From Hormiphora californensis (lineage: Eukaryota; Ctenophora; Tentaculata; Cydippida; Pleurobrachiidae): 64,000 bases of DNA. Made by a program: the position numbers and the translations under genes. Of the stretch, positions 1 through 31,165 are shown piece after piece. A model generated the notes under the pieces. It was not told the DNA's origin. It ran no database searches and saw only the letters and a program-made list of their open reading frames with translations. Within the stretch, counting starts at the first letter, position 1; every line of letters begins with the position of its first letter. The stretch is from positions 2,845,063 through 2,909,062 of the forward strand of contig CM035356.1 in assembly GCA_020137815.1 (NCBI GenBank). The letters run 5' to 3'.

Positions 1-26
1 CCCTAACACCCACTCCCCCTTTTTAG

Positions 27-3000
27 CGGCAAGACGACCAGACGACGGAAGAGGCTCTACACACAAAGAGCCCTGAAAGATTTAACTGTTAAACTATTAA
101 CAATGACATACAGCGATCTGATGGAGCTAGATATTGCTGTTATTGATACAATGGCATACGTCAAATATATGGATGGTAGGTACTTCACTTGTTTACCCCG
201 CCGATTAGTCCTGAATATCCATATCTTCCCCGCTTTGGATCTTGATATAGTTTGTTTGTCAAAGAGATACTGCGGGGAGGTGATCATTCTCTAGACGCAG
301 CAATCACACCCCCCCCCCCATTTAGGTACAAGTGTACCAGCCGAAGTAGCCGTTTCACGTGGTAAACTAGGATCCCTAACTACGGGAACCAAGGAGTACT
401 CCGCACTGGCAGATATTAACAAATCACAGCTGAAGACGGGATTCCTATCTGAAGCAGTTACTACATGTGAAACTGTCCATGGTATTGATCTACTGAAACA
501 GACCGCTGCTAAAGTATCTCTAGATGAAATAGTTACTCAGGTATAAAAAACGGCTGATGATGCTCTTTCTTCTTTTTAATTTCTATACTGATGTGCAATG
601 TGATATATGTTTATAGAGTTGGAGATATTGTATGTGTTGGTGATGCAGTCACCCTTACAACGAGTGAGGTGACTGCGCCACCAACTGTATGTTGAGCTGG
701 AATGGGAATGTGGGGCGACTTTCCTGCTACAGACGTGAAAACGTTTTGCTGGCGTCGACAGCCTGTCGAGTGTCGATAATTAGATTTAGTAGTCTCTGAA
801 AACACGATTCTGCTCACGTTCAGCCAATTCAAAGAGGTCGCCCCACACTCTACAGCTCTTTACCCTACTCTAATAACAAGTACATGATCTGACCATCTCT
901 GTCTCTCTTATCCAGGTGAATAAGTCCCTATCGGGGGTACGTTATGTGGTATCAAGAACAGTTGATTTGGAGAGGAACTATGGGTGTCTGTTCTGGATCC
1001 AGGAACATGCCAATGTGAGGCTGACAGATATCGATGTAAGTTTGGCAATATTTACTGTCTGTCTGTGTGTTTAGGAAGGCTTTATGCCGCATTTATTATG
1101 CAGCCGAAGGAAATATTATTGGGTCTTGGAGCTACCTAAGGCATGCCCGAACATGTCATGTTGTCTACTCTAGAAGGACATGCCCGAACTTGCCCATTGC
1201 CCGCATCTTTTTACATTATTCTTTCTCTACCAGCACGGATATTTGCTTTTTTAAAGCCGGCTACTCACTCACCACACATTAAATCATCACATATTTATCT
1301 CTCTCTCAATGTACAAAAGATAAAGCATTGGGCGTCGTTTCTTAATTTTATTTATAACTTTTCACTTTTCAACCAATATCCCTCCTCTCAGATAATTCCT
1401 ATCGAGGATTTCATAAGACTTGTTCTGCAACGAGTCTTTGACTACCACACAGTAAGTAACAACTTCAATTCCTGTTAGGTTTTCACTTTTCTACCCTCCT
1501 AACCCCACCCCCTGGCCCCTCGGGAAGTGAAGGGTTGAATCACTCCACGCCATGATTGTTAAGCCCACCTCTAGTTTCTAAGAAGGGGTCGAGACAAATC
1601 GGCTGTAATAATAGAGGGATGTAGTTAGTTGATTGGCCGTCTCTCTCGTTCCACCAATCAGAAATAATCTCTGTGTGGCGGCACTAATTTGTCAAATGTC
1701 AACCCATGAAAGATAGCTGAAATCTAATCCCTCTCGATCCACCTTCCATGTGTGAATGTGTAACAATTAATCTTCTTTTCGAGAGTAACTCTATGACTGA
1801 GTTCTATCCACCCCAGATCTAACTCTATCCTCCACTCTCTTCGGTACCCCTACCCTCCCTCCCACCTACCCTCTTTCCATGATTACTCACTCTCTGTTTG
1901 TTTTCAGGTTAAAATCAACCTACCAACTGTGACCCAGATAACCAGTCTACTCTCCAAAACCAATAAGGACTACGTCTCAAAATACCGGTATGTTTCAATA
2001 CTTGAAATTTACAGATACCGCCTAAAGTCGGTATTTTAACTTACGCTGTGTGACACGCAAAACAACTCCGTGTACGACTTTAGGGGGGGGGGGGGTGAAA
2101 AGTTGAAAAAAAGGACTTTACCCCAGTCTCGACATTTCTCCTTCAAAACCAATTCCCTTTCTCGACACTCACGTTTACCAAACTCCTGATTACCATATAT
2201 CCCAGGTGTACCTTCCACGCGACAGATGATATTGCTGCTGATAAATGGGGATGCAGCCGGAAGAACGTCCTAAAGTACACCTCTGTCATTGACGAGATGC
2301 TGGGCCAATACGAGGTTGAGGCCCGACAAAGAGAGGGAGAGAACGACGGACACTTTGATGAGACGTGCGCTCTGTGGGATCAAGCCACAACAATCTCATA
2401 CGCTCAGATCGAGCAGGGCGAGGCTGCTCGGAGGAGGAGAGAAGAGGAGGAGGCGAGGGGGAGGAGAGATGCCAAGTTGGCATTGGAGTACAAAAAGAAG
2501 AGAGAGGAACAACTTGAGAAGTATGAACGAGAGGTGGAGGAGAAAATGAGGGAGGAGGCAAGGAGGGAGAGGGAGAGGGAGGTGGAAAGAAGGCTGAAGT
2601 TAGAGAGAATACAGGTTGAACAGGAGAGACGGTGTAGGGTTGCAGAACAGGAAGATGAGAAAAGAAGAGCTGAAAGTATTGAGTACACTCTTACGATGGA
2701 GCTCGAAGATGGGCAGTCGATTGAGGATTTTAAAGCTGCACAAGAAGCGGAGATGAGGAAATACGAGCAGGATCGGGGAGAGAAGGGTGTGTGGGATGAT
2801 CTATTTGCGGATATGACTATATCTCAACCACAGCAAGATGAACTGCGGTCCTCTCCTCCTTCCAGTTCTTCACAATTCCAGCCTGTCTCACAACCTACCT
2901 ACAATCAACATGAACCCCTCCCTCAACAAGAGCTATGGGGTGTCCTTCCCCCAAAACTACTACAACTATTGCCCACTCTGCTGGTAGGCAGTAGGTGGCA

Positions 3001-3377
3001 GTATTTCACCCCCAATTGGATATTCCTCCCCTGCTATTACTGCTCCTTCTACTTCACCACCATTTGATATCCCCGTCTCGACTGCTGCTAAAGTCGACAA
3101 CTCACCACCCCTGGTACCCAAAGCTAAACACCACAAAGCCGCAACTGCAGGGGCTGCTCCTAAACCAAAACTCCTCCCACCCTCGGCTTTTCTCAGCTCC
3201 CCTGCAGTTGCCACCAATGCCCAATATATCAAAAATCAACCGCCGACTACATCACTTCTTCCGACCCCTGGGTTTGCTCCAACTATCGGGCTCCCCTCTA
3301 CTACCAGTCCTTCTGGAATTGTGCCAAAACACTACACAACTACCGCTGACTCCCTAACTAATCCATTCTCACTATAA
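27..3377 (+). CDS. Unrecognised coiled-coil protein, 3' part (7 exons visible)
   Basis: I do not recognise this family. Seven exons join in one frame: 27-175, 326-540, 916-1035, 1392-1451, 1908-1987, 2206-2939 and 2995-3377, with GT/AG borders and matching phases; stop TAA at 3375-3377. The 5' end lies outside the window, because the first exon opens after an AG and is already in frame. The product starts with a basic stretch (KTTRRRKRLY), then a globular region of about 200 residues (for example YGCLFWIQEHANVRLTDID). A highly charged E/R/K-rich segment of about 150 residues follows, probably a long helix or coiled coil, with heptad-like runs such as EKYEREVEEKMREEARRERE. It ends in a Pro/Ser/Thr-rich disordered tail. 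The tail frame changes at 2939/2995; a 55-base intron (2940-2994) explains this with correct phase, though a frame slip is possible. The next gene on the same strand is Maelstrom, 0.7 kb downstream; no functional link is claimed. Confidence 0.6.
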
Positions 3378-4075
3378 CCCCACTATCCAATACAACAACA
3401 ACATGGATGAAGAGGCCCTACCCAGGCGACCCCGGAAGGTAGGCCAAGGGTCGCGGAAAGGCAGGCTCTCTCCTCCTCTGGATCAACTTCCTCAGGATCC
3501 TTCCTCTCCACCTCCACCGGGGTTTGAATCCTGGTTCACCACGGTATAAAGTTAATGTGGGATATGATGGGGTTGTCCAGGGCTGTACGGTTACAAGTAG
3601 GGATGGATGGATTAGTACGATACAAGTGAGGTTATATGAACTGATGTGCTGTGTGAGAGAATGAGAGGGAGAGGAGAGAGAGAACATTGACAATGTTTGA
3701 GTGTATGATTATGATTTACATACCCAATGCTAGAACGAACATGTGTAGAGAAAATATGTCATTCCCTTATTGGATCTGCTCGATACGATAACCCGATAAC
3801 GTTTCCGGTTAACAGCTCACTTGATTTTGATTTTCGCTGAAAATGTCAGTATACATCTGTTCTTATCAGTTTAATATCTTACGTATGGCGAAAAAGAGAG
3901 AGGGAGAGACTTTTTGAAATCATTGAACTGTGAATTGCTACAGCTATCTTAATTATTATTATTATTAAGTTCCGAAAAACACAGCTATCTTGTTTACTTT
4001 TGAGTCAAACTATCTTCATTTCCTGGCCATTATTTATCTCTCTCTACACCACATTCCTCTCCCATTGTAGACACT
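3378..4075. other. Intergenic stretch between coiled-coil gene and Maelstrom
   Basis: No exon is seen. It should hold the 3' UTR of the upstream gene and the promoter/5' UTR of Maelstrom. A pyrimidine tract ending in TAG at 4069-4070, just before the Maelstrom ATG, may be a 3' splice site of a 5' UTR intron. A short (TTA)n run lies near 3951-3967. Confidence 0.4.
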
Positions 4076-7006
4076 ATGGAGCAAGAGTTCAGACTACCCG
4101 GAGAGCAGGTGATGCCCATACCCAAGATGGCGAACAAGAACAAGAAACAGAATAAGAACAAACCAAACGGGTTCTTTTCCTTCGCACAGGCCCAGCGAAA
4201 AAAGCTCGCTGCTACGCATGATATCCGAGGTAGGTTGAAATAAAGCATGATGCTGAAAAAGCACATCCACTTCTGTAAGCACGGGGTGTGATCTAAGTGT
4301 TCCAAAGAGCACTGATTATATGGATTCACGTGCTATTGTCACAATGTTATCGTATATCACAAGTAAACAGCCGCCAGACAAATCAGGCGGGCTAGCAATT
4401 TCACTGCTACTGCATGGCAAACCTCTGACTTGGAGGCGCGCGTGGCTCTACTAAAGTAGAGAGAGTTGAAAATGTAAGCAAAGGTAAGAAAGTTATGACG
4501 CGCGCAGTGATCTCACTATCACGGTTGGCTGTCAGTCCTCCCTGTCTCTTCTCGAATATTCTTGATAGTGAGACGGAAATGAAATGAACCTTCCCAATTC
4601 ATGTAGCATTTCCGGGTCATTCTTCTCAATTTAGTGACTGTCGACAACAACACACATTTTCGAATTGCGTTAATAACACACATGGAAAATGTGTGAGGGA
4701 CTATTGTTATTGGAAAAGAGCGGCACATTATGCAAGCATGTGTTCGTATGCTACCTTTTCCTGTACTGTCTAGAGTCTATGTTTCTCTCTCTCTCTCCCT
4801 CTCTCTCTCTCCCTCTCTCTCTCTCCCCCCTCTCTCTCTCTCACTCTCTCCCCCCTCTCTCCCTCACTCCAATGTCTGCATTACAGGAAACACACAACTG
4901 GTAGCACTGTGCGACCCCATGTGGAGAGCAATGAGTGCAGAGGAAAAGAAAATGTGGACCCAGCGGGCTAAGGAGGAACATGCCCGAAACCAGGGCTCTA
5001 TAGCTAGTGGCCATGGGTCTGGTGGGGAGATGAGGATGGATTGTAATCGGAGGTTCATATCACAGAGACAGGCGGCTGAGCAAGCAGAACTAGATCAGAG
5101 GGAGGAGGAGAGGAGATACTGTAAAGGTGTACTGGAGAGGTAAACAGTTTGTAGATTTATTGGCGATATTATCGACTTTAATTGCAATGCAAGTAGAATA
5201 GAATGGAGTCCTAGGGCACCAGTTAGAGATTCCCATGCATCAGTTCCCAAGCTGTATGGTCGGGAGGCAAGTGAGTGCTGACATGCGCGTTAGCTCTAAA
5301 GTCGGATTTTTTGAAACTGTCACCCCCAAATGACTGCGCATGTGAAATTTATCAATTTTGACGCGCACACCATACGTTAACATGTGATGTGACGTGCAAA
5401 AACATTCCGCGCACGAAAAGGGGGGTGACAGTTTCAAAAAATCCGACTTTACTTTCCATTCAATTTACGTGACGCGCAGCAATGTCGCATGGTTCCCACA
5501 GAACCATCTGCATGCCCGGCCATCATGATGGCCGGGCATGCAGGAACGCGTCGTGCCCTGATATCAGGGAGCGTCCCCTGATATCAGGGTATCAATCTGT
5601 AACTGGTGCGTAGTTGCCTGCCTTTTCCTTACTCTAAATCCTACAAATTATCCTCTCTTTCCAGGCCCTAAAATTAAACAATCCTATCAGGTGTGACGAT
5701 GTATCAGATGTTGAGTTTTACATAGTCGACTCCCTGACCACAATTGAATACGATGATGGTGTCTACGTTCCCTGTGAGGTTGGCGTGGTACGGTGCTCGT
5801 TACGTGATGGTATCATTGACTTCTGTCACTTCTTTCCGGATCCTGGTCTTCTCAGGTAAAATAAAAACAGGGGTAGTCGATCAGGGGGGAGGGGAGAGAC
5901 TGGTGTCTAGATAGATACCCCCTCATACTACTATCTTTTAAGTTTTATAGAAGAATCGTTATCACTGACCCCCTCTTCTCTCTCCCAGGAACGGACATAC
6001 TCACAGCGCCATCTCCAAGGCGGACCTAGAGCACGAAATTCCCCCCGTGGGCTTCACTTGTGCCACAAAGGATTACGACCGAGAGACATCTAAACTTCAT
6101 GACCTGATGCGCCTAGACCGGCCCATGCGCCCCCTTGTTTTCTGCAGATCGAGCGAGAGGAAGAGGACTGAGGGATGTTTTGAATGGTTCCATCACCGCG
6201 TGGAACGGAACATGAGAATCAAAGTAATGGAACTAGAAATGTGGATGGATGAGATGGTTGCGGCTACTGGCAGCCACAAGACACACAACACTGCCCAACT
6301 CAGAAGACTCCTATATGAGACGAGGTATGATTTCGCGAGGGGTGTCAGGTGTGAGTTCCATTGTTCCACGGATAAGATTAGTTGTGCCATTGGTAACACC
6401 CGGAAATGGTTCTTCTTCATGGTGGAGCTGATGTTTGATTTTGTGGACAACTTCACTGCTATCCCTGGTAAACACCACCCAAGGGACATGCCATTGTTCC
6501 AAAAGGGCTCCACAAACCAACCCCCCGGAGCAGTCCAACAACCCCCACCCTCCAACTATTACGGGGATTCTCAGTCTACAATATCCTCCTATACATCCTT
6601 GTCCTCCCGTGGTGCCTCATCATCACATTATACCACCCCTCCATCTTCCCACTACGCCCCATCCACCACCAGCACCCTCTACGATCAGACCTGCCCAGAT
6701 GAGGAGGTACCAAGGAGACCGTCCCACCTCCAACTTGATGGTACAAAGCCACGGGGTCGGGGCAGCAGCCCTCTTACCCCAACAAACTTTAACAGCCCAG
6801 GGGGATCCCCAAACAGTTTCATGGCACAGCAGAACAGTTATGGTGGCATGGCATCTCCAAGTGTCGTTAACTCATTTGCTAGCATGAGTATTGCGGACTT
6901 GAACAATGGGGGGCAAGTGTACAGCCGGGGAAGGGGCAGGGCCAGGGGTCAGACTCCATCCGGAGATGAATCAATGCCTCGAAGACCAGGACAAAACAAA
7001 AGATAG
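4076..7006 (+). CDS. MAEL: Maelstrom (HMG box plus MAEL domain), piRNA pathway
   Basis: Four exons (4076-4229, 4887-5139, 5691-5855, 5989-7006) give 529 residues in one frame; every border is GT/AG and phases match. The acceptor at 5690 is chosen over one at 5664 because only it keeps frame. Residues about 29-85 form an HMG box (NGFFSFAQAQRKKL, then WRAMSAEEKKMWTQRAKEE). Residues about 140-370 form the MAEL domain, an RNase H-like fold: PCEVG (E165), DFCHFF (H182), FCRSS (C243) and RCEFHCSTDKISC (C312, H315, C323) fit the family's conserved Glu/His/Cys set. Known family role: germline transposon silencing with Piwi proteins, in nucleus and perinuclear nuage. The last about 150 residues are Ser/Pro-rich with RGRG and SRGRGRARG motifs, possible arginine-methylation/Tudor-binding sites (inference). 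The human protein is shorter, about 430 residues; the excess is mainly the tail. Intron 2 carries a mariner-type MITE. The start could instead be Met18 (about 4127). Confidence 0.93.
4780..4868. repeat. (TC)n-rich microsatellite in Maelstrom intron 1
   Basis: Imperfect CT/CTCC repeat of about 90 bases directly before the exon 2 acceptor; it probably also serves as an extended polypyrimidine tract. Confidence 0.85.
5299..5449. mobile_element. Mariner-like MITE, 151 bp, TA target duplication
   Basis: About 30-base terminal inverted repeats (AAGTCGGATTTTTTGAAACT at the left, its complement at the right) flanked by TA on both sides (5297-5298, 5450-5451). The same TIR bounds another copy at 41971-42192. 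No coding capacity. TA duplication is the hallmark of Tc1/mariner-class elements. It sits in Maelstrom intron 2. Confidence 0.8.
5508..5589. repeat. Stacked perfect palindromes in Maelstrom intron 2
   Basis: Positions 5508-5543 are a 36-base perfect palindrome centred on CATCATGATG, followed by two copies of the 14-base palindrome CCCTGATATCAGGG within 5557-5589. Origin unknown; possibly relics of a small foldback element. Confidence 0.8.
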
Positions 7007-7272
7007 ACAAAGAGAGAGACAAATATATATTATTTTGATTGATAACAATTACCAGAAGGGGAATTTTAATTTATATCATGTATTTCTATGTTGGGTTACA
7101 TTAATTCTAAGCTCTTGCTAGCTGTTGCTTTAAGACACTGGTCCTAGGAATTGATATAAATTAACTACATGACAGTCACTAGTTGATCATCTGAACGCGT
7201 CCAAATCATCAAATCTCAATTAGCAGGAATTAATATATGTCCGGCACACTAATAGATATGGCTCAAGAAGAT

Positions 7273-8105
7273 CTAGAGGAGTATAACTGAATCATCCTGA
7301 ATCTGAAGTCCAATCAGGATGAGGGATGTGAGGTAATCGAACTCATACAAGCAGTCCACAAAGTCGTCCCCTGTAGCCCCTGTACACTTGGTATGTCTCT
7401 GAAATTGAAAATGTTGACTCTATTTTGTTGTCACAATTAAGAAACTCACCCCCTACCTACTCACCCCGACTTCCCCTTGTCAGAGCACCCGAAACTTTCA
7501 AATAATTGACCTGTCTGAAATGTCGTTCTGCCCTATGTATGGCAGAGTTTGGCACGCCATAATAACCACCGCTATAACTGACCTGTCCGAGTTCCCGTCT
7601 AATTATCTCTGCCCGTTTCCTCAGAAAGTGAAGTTCCTTGTGCTGCCGTTTTGTGATGGGAGTTGTGGTGTGTTGGCTTAGCACACACAACCTCTCCAAC
7701 CACTCGTCCGTTATCTTACTATTGGAGCTTGCCAGCGCCCTCCAAACGGCAATCCGTCCTGCCACACTGGATACCTGTATTTAGATTTTGGGTTGTTGAC
7801 TGAATTCTTAGACAACGCACTTTGATTGCGTCTGTGTCGCTAGACGTTGGAGTAGGAAACTGACAGCAACTGTTACAGCATTTATTGGCCTGGATCCATA
7901 TCGATATTCTAATTCATTATGTCCAACTCAATACCTGATTATCGGGGGTGATGTCCATGTCTCTGAGAAGTCGCTGGCTGCTCTCCCACGCCTTCACAAC
8001 GGATACTTCACACCCACTCTGTACAGTGCAGTTACCCATGTAGCTGCTGCCCTGTACCACCTGCATCCCCCATGATACAAGCAAAATCAAAGACAAAAGT
8101 AACAT
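7273..8105 (-). CDS. Small secreted protein, 162 aa, family unknown
   Basis: Three minus-strand exons (8105-7935, 7774-7583, 7398-7273) join in phase 0 at GT/AG borders to give 162 residues; stop at 7273-7275. The N-terminus is a clear signal peptide (MLLLSLILLVSWGMQVVQGS). The mature part has five cysteines (NCTVQSGC, ERLCVL, KCTGATGDDFVDC) and reads as mostly amphipathic helix (ITDEWLERLCVLSQ, KRAEIIRRELGQ, then a hydrophobic C-terminal helix). The odd cysteine count would leave one free or allow a dimer. I do not recognise the family. Size and layout are compatible with a helical-bundle secreted factor, but that is inference only. It is transcribed convergently with Maelstrom; stop codons lie about 270 bases apart. 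Confidence 0.7.
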
Positions 8106-8990
8106 ATTGTGTGTCGTGCAATGGTGGTGGCAAGTTATAAACTTTTCTTTTTCCTGACGTCCATGCAGTTTTTACGCAATTTTATTTCCGCTTTTGGTGC
8201 AGATCATGGGAACACAGCTACTCATTGGTAGGGTTGAGGTGTATTTCTGCTGGTGATACAGGCTGTTGTAGGGGTGATCTGTAGATGTGGATTCTGTAGA
8301 TCTCATCCAGTAGTCCGGAACTGACGGCATGATGACCGTCATATTATTGACAAATCAACTGCTTACCATCTCGCTTCTTCTTCACACGTTCTTCTTATCA
8401 CAAGCTGCCACGCCCCTCAACTCGTGGCACATGCACAAGGGACTATATCGCAGAAAGTGAAATCACTGGCAGTGGAGGAGAACACCTTCAGTAACTGCCA
8501 TAGCTGGCAGGTTCCATTAAATAATTATAAGTGGAGGAGTTGTGCCCCTCTCAATGAGATATGTGGGAGGTTGTGCCCCTCACACAATGCACATTACACA
8601 TAACAGCACACAATACACATCATGACATACATGACAGCTCAACATACATCTCCTTTACAATTATTACAGCAACACATGACACGTGCTCTCATGTGTAACA
8701 CACGTGCTGTGCAACACATGACGTGCTCTCCTGTGTAATTCCAGTTTCCAACCATGACCATGACATATATTACCACTTGCCAATAAACCTTCAATAGGCG
8801 TGTCAATTGGCAACAGTTGTCACATGTGCGTCTAAGAGATATACAAAATGACACATGCATATAATTATCACATGAACGTCATTTTCACAACCAGAGAGAG
8901 AGAGATGGAGCTATCTGGTGTAATTGATTAATTAACATGTGACTTTAATTACACTGCTCACAAGGGATATTTCAAACTGGGATGGGAGAG
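8106..8990. other. No gene seen
   Basis: No splice-bounded open frame was found on either strand. The 5' part should contain the promoter of the minus-strand secreted protein. Short repeats include copies of an ACATGACA/CACACGTG-rich motif near 8620-8720. Confidence 0.4.
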
Positions 8991-9150
8991 AGGGATAAGA
9001 AGGGAGAAAATAGTGATGGGAGAGAGAAGAGAGAGATAGAGAGAGATAGAGAGATAGAGAGATAGAGAGATAGTGATGGGAGAGAGAAGAGAGAGGAGAG
9101 AAGATAGAGAGATAGAGAGATAGAGAGAGAGAGAGATAGAGAGATGAGGC
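8991..9150. repeat. (GAGATA)/(GA)n microsatellite
   Basis: Imperfect GAGATA and GA repeats with an embedded repeat of AGTGATGGGAGAGAGAAGAG at about 9011 and 9071. Leu/Ser-rich open frames here are repeat artefacts. Confidence 0.9.
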
Positions 9151-9222
9151 CTGTCATCACCTGACCGCACATTTTTATACAAGACTCAGAGGTTGTTGTT
9201 TGAGCTATGCTTCTCTGGGCTT

Positions 9223-9320
9223 CTGCCAATAGCTTCATATTGTGAATTTGGGTCACCAATAGCTTCATATTGTGAATTTGGAGGTCACCAATAGCTTCAT
9301 ATTGTGAATTTGGGTCACCA
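9223..9320. repeat. Three tandem copies of a 31-33 bp unit
   Basis: The unit CCAATAGCTTCATATTGTGA plus AATTTGG(A)GGTCA is present three times head to tail. No function apparent. Confidence 0.85.
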
Positions 9321-9961
9321 GTAATTGTTGGGAGCTGTTAGGACCCGGGGCTAACCCAACATAGCTTTGATTCTTGATAAGCTGTCAATCCTGTCAGCGT
9401 ATGTCAATCCGATCCTGTCTTCCTTTTGATTTCCTCAACTCAGAAATTAGGTTTTTGTCGACACTTAGTTTCCCTCACACAACACACACCAAAACTGATG
9501 CTATAATTCTAGAAAAGGTTTTGTGAGCGGCCCTGCCAGTGCCATTTATCCAACCCAACTCTCTCCCCCACCTGTGAGGCCCACGCCAGGCGTGGCACGC
9601 CTTTCTCAGGAAACAAAGAGGGAGGAGGTTCGGTAGAAGAGCTAGTCGACTTATACCGAGTACCTCCTCCCTCTTGTTGTTTGTTAAGAGAGGGGTGGGG
9701 CCCTAATTCGACTATATAACTGGGGTGCGGGATGTCATTTATTCCTGGAAAGTTGTGGAAAGTTGTGGAAGTTGTGCAATACCGGGAAGTGTCTCTATCG
9801 TGCAGCTTGATTTCTTGGTTTGTATTTGCAGCATGTCACTCGGTTTAAACCCCCCCCTCTTTGTCAGAGCATTGGCTTGACCCTATAACTGCAGTGGTCA
9901 GAGCATTGGCCTGACAGCCCCCTCTGCTATTTGAGTTATAATTACTAAAAAGGATATGTTA
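9321..9961. other. No gene seen; imperfect inverted repeat at 9600-9705
   Basis: A GAGGGAGGAGG segment near 9620 faces its complement CCTCCTCCCTCTT near 9665. A motif GTCAGAGCATTGGC(T/C)TGAC occurs twice near 9865-9920 and again inverted near 15125-15190, suggesting old short mobile elements. Confidence 0.4.
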
Positions 9962-10220
9962 ATTAAGCCAAAAACTAATTGGAATTAGTTGGCGGGAAAG
10001 GTGGCCCACTTACACCTTTTGCTGCTACCGGGTACCACGAACTGTCATTCTCTTCACGTCACGTCGGTATCTCAATCTCGATCTCTCTCACCCTTTCTCT
10101 TTCTCTATTTCACTCACCTCTTATATCCCTGATACATTTTAAAATAAAACCCGGCATCAGGCAAAGGTGTAAGTGGGCCACCTTTCCCGCCAACTAATTC
10201 CAATTAGTTTTTGGCTTAAT
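9962..10220. mobile_element. TIR nonautonomous element, about 260 bp
   Basis: Inverted repeats of about 55 bases, beginning TTAAGCCAAAAACTAATTGG and continuing to ACTTACACCTTT, bound a short non-coding centre. The same TIR with a different, (GA)n-rich centre recurs at 19297-19735. It lies next to the larger repeat at 10228-11165. Confidence 0.75.
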
Positions 10221-10227
10221 TTATAGG

Positions 10228-11165
10228 TCCCTTTTTGGTTTCTAATGTCAGTATGACATTATTTCATGATAAAAAATTGTCAAAATGATGTGTTATGTGA
10301 GAAACGAGACGAATTTCTGTGAAAATCGTAATTTTGACGTCATTATGACGTCATCTGACGTAATTAGTGACGTCGTAACGACGTAATTGGATCACAATAT
10401 ATTTTGAATGAATACCCTGAAGGAGCGTGTAAAGTATCATTGACCACAGTGGTCAGGAAAGGGAGTTTTTGCTCGAAAAACGTTCATTGTACTGAATTTT
10501 TCGTCAAATTTTTGACTTCCGACGCAATTTAAGGGCTCAAAATGATGAGCTACGAAAATTCGCAATATAGTAACTGAAATTTCAGACAATTTGCCGGTAA
10601 CGATTTTCCGTCAAATCAGAAATCGGAACACGTCTTCAGGGTGCTAGAGGCGTTTGAAAAAAGTTAGTCGATCTCGCGCAATGACGTCACTCGTGACGTC
10701 ATTGCGCGCGTTATAAGTAAGATTGAGAGTTGCCACCCAAATGGGTACATGCACGAGACAATTATCTGTCGAATGCCGCTTGGTTTAAGGTCGTACGATG
10801 TCTGGTTCGTCTCAAACTGGGACCAAACGGAAGGTAATAAAGCGTCTATACATCTATCTATCTATCAACCTAGTTATCCCCACACTGAATTTTCTGTTTT
10901 GGGGGTGGTGTTATAACTTTTGAACAAAATGAGCTAGCCACTTGAAATTTTTACCATCGATAGATGTCTACAAGAAGCTTCTGAGTACAAAATTTCAGCT
11001 TCCTAGCTCATCCGGTTCCGGAGTTATGACGTGTCAAAAAGTGCCAAAATGGGCTAAAAGTATGAAATAACTATATATACGCTGTGAGCAAGCGGGCCGT
11101 TTTTTGGGGGAATTTTTTTCGGGGGGTTGGATGGGGCCACCTTTGCGCTTGCCAGCGCAGTGATT
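10228..11165. mobile_element. Large nonautonomous repeat, left copy
   Basis: This block (with GACGTCATTATGACGTCAT near 10337 and a GCGCTTGCCAGCGCAGTGAT end near 11145) is repeated in inverted orientation and partly duplicated at 18045-20372. No coding frame was found. Several internal palindromic CGTCA/TGACG motifs are visible. Confidence 0.7.
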
Positions 11166-11207
11166 GGATACAATTGTCTGCCCTCATATTATTGTAGTTA
11201 TAGGTGG

Positions 11208-30664
<19,457 letters not shown>

Positions 30665-31165
30665 CACGTCTTCCAGCAGTGTGTGATCAGTGTGTGATAT
30701 ATCAGATAACTGTGTGAGCAAGTTTGTAAGGGGGGAACGATTGCTGCATTGACAGGGTCAAATGTTTGACAATATATGGGGCCAATATATTGATGCAGAG
30801 ACCCAGCTGTATTATGGAACATATCTGGTAGATTGTTAGCTAACTTGTGTGACCCGCGTTAGTAGTTCTAGGGTATAAAAGGGAGTTATGGTATAAAATG
30901 GGAGTATGTAAAGTGTGATTACATAGTTGAGAATGAGTGACTAGAGAGTTAAATGTGACTAGAGAGTGAAATGTGACTGGAGAGTGAAGTGTGACTCCAG
31001 AATTGTGTTATTTCAGTTTTGCTAAAATTGTGTGAGTGGGCAGTTGATAGATTGTGTGTGTGATTGTGTGTGTGTGTTTATCTCAGAACATTTTTTATAA
31101 GAACGTGGTGTGTTGGAATATTGTACATCGAACATTTCATATGCTGGAACTAACAAAATCCGGAT

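Noticed and set aside
5665-5690. Upstream acceptor for Maelstrom exon 3 (after TTTCCAG)
   Set aside because: Good pyrimidine tract, but joining there gives an immediate frame break.
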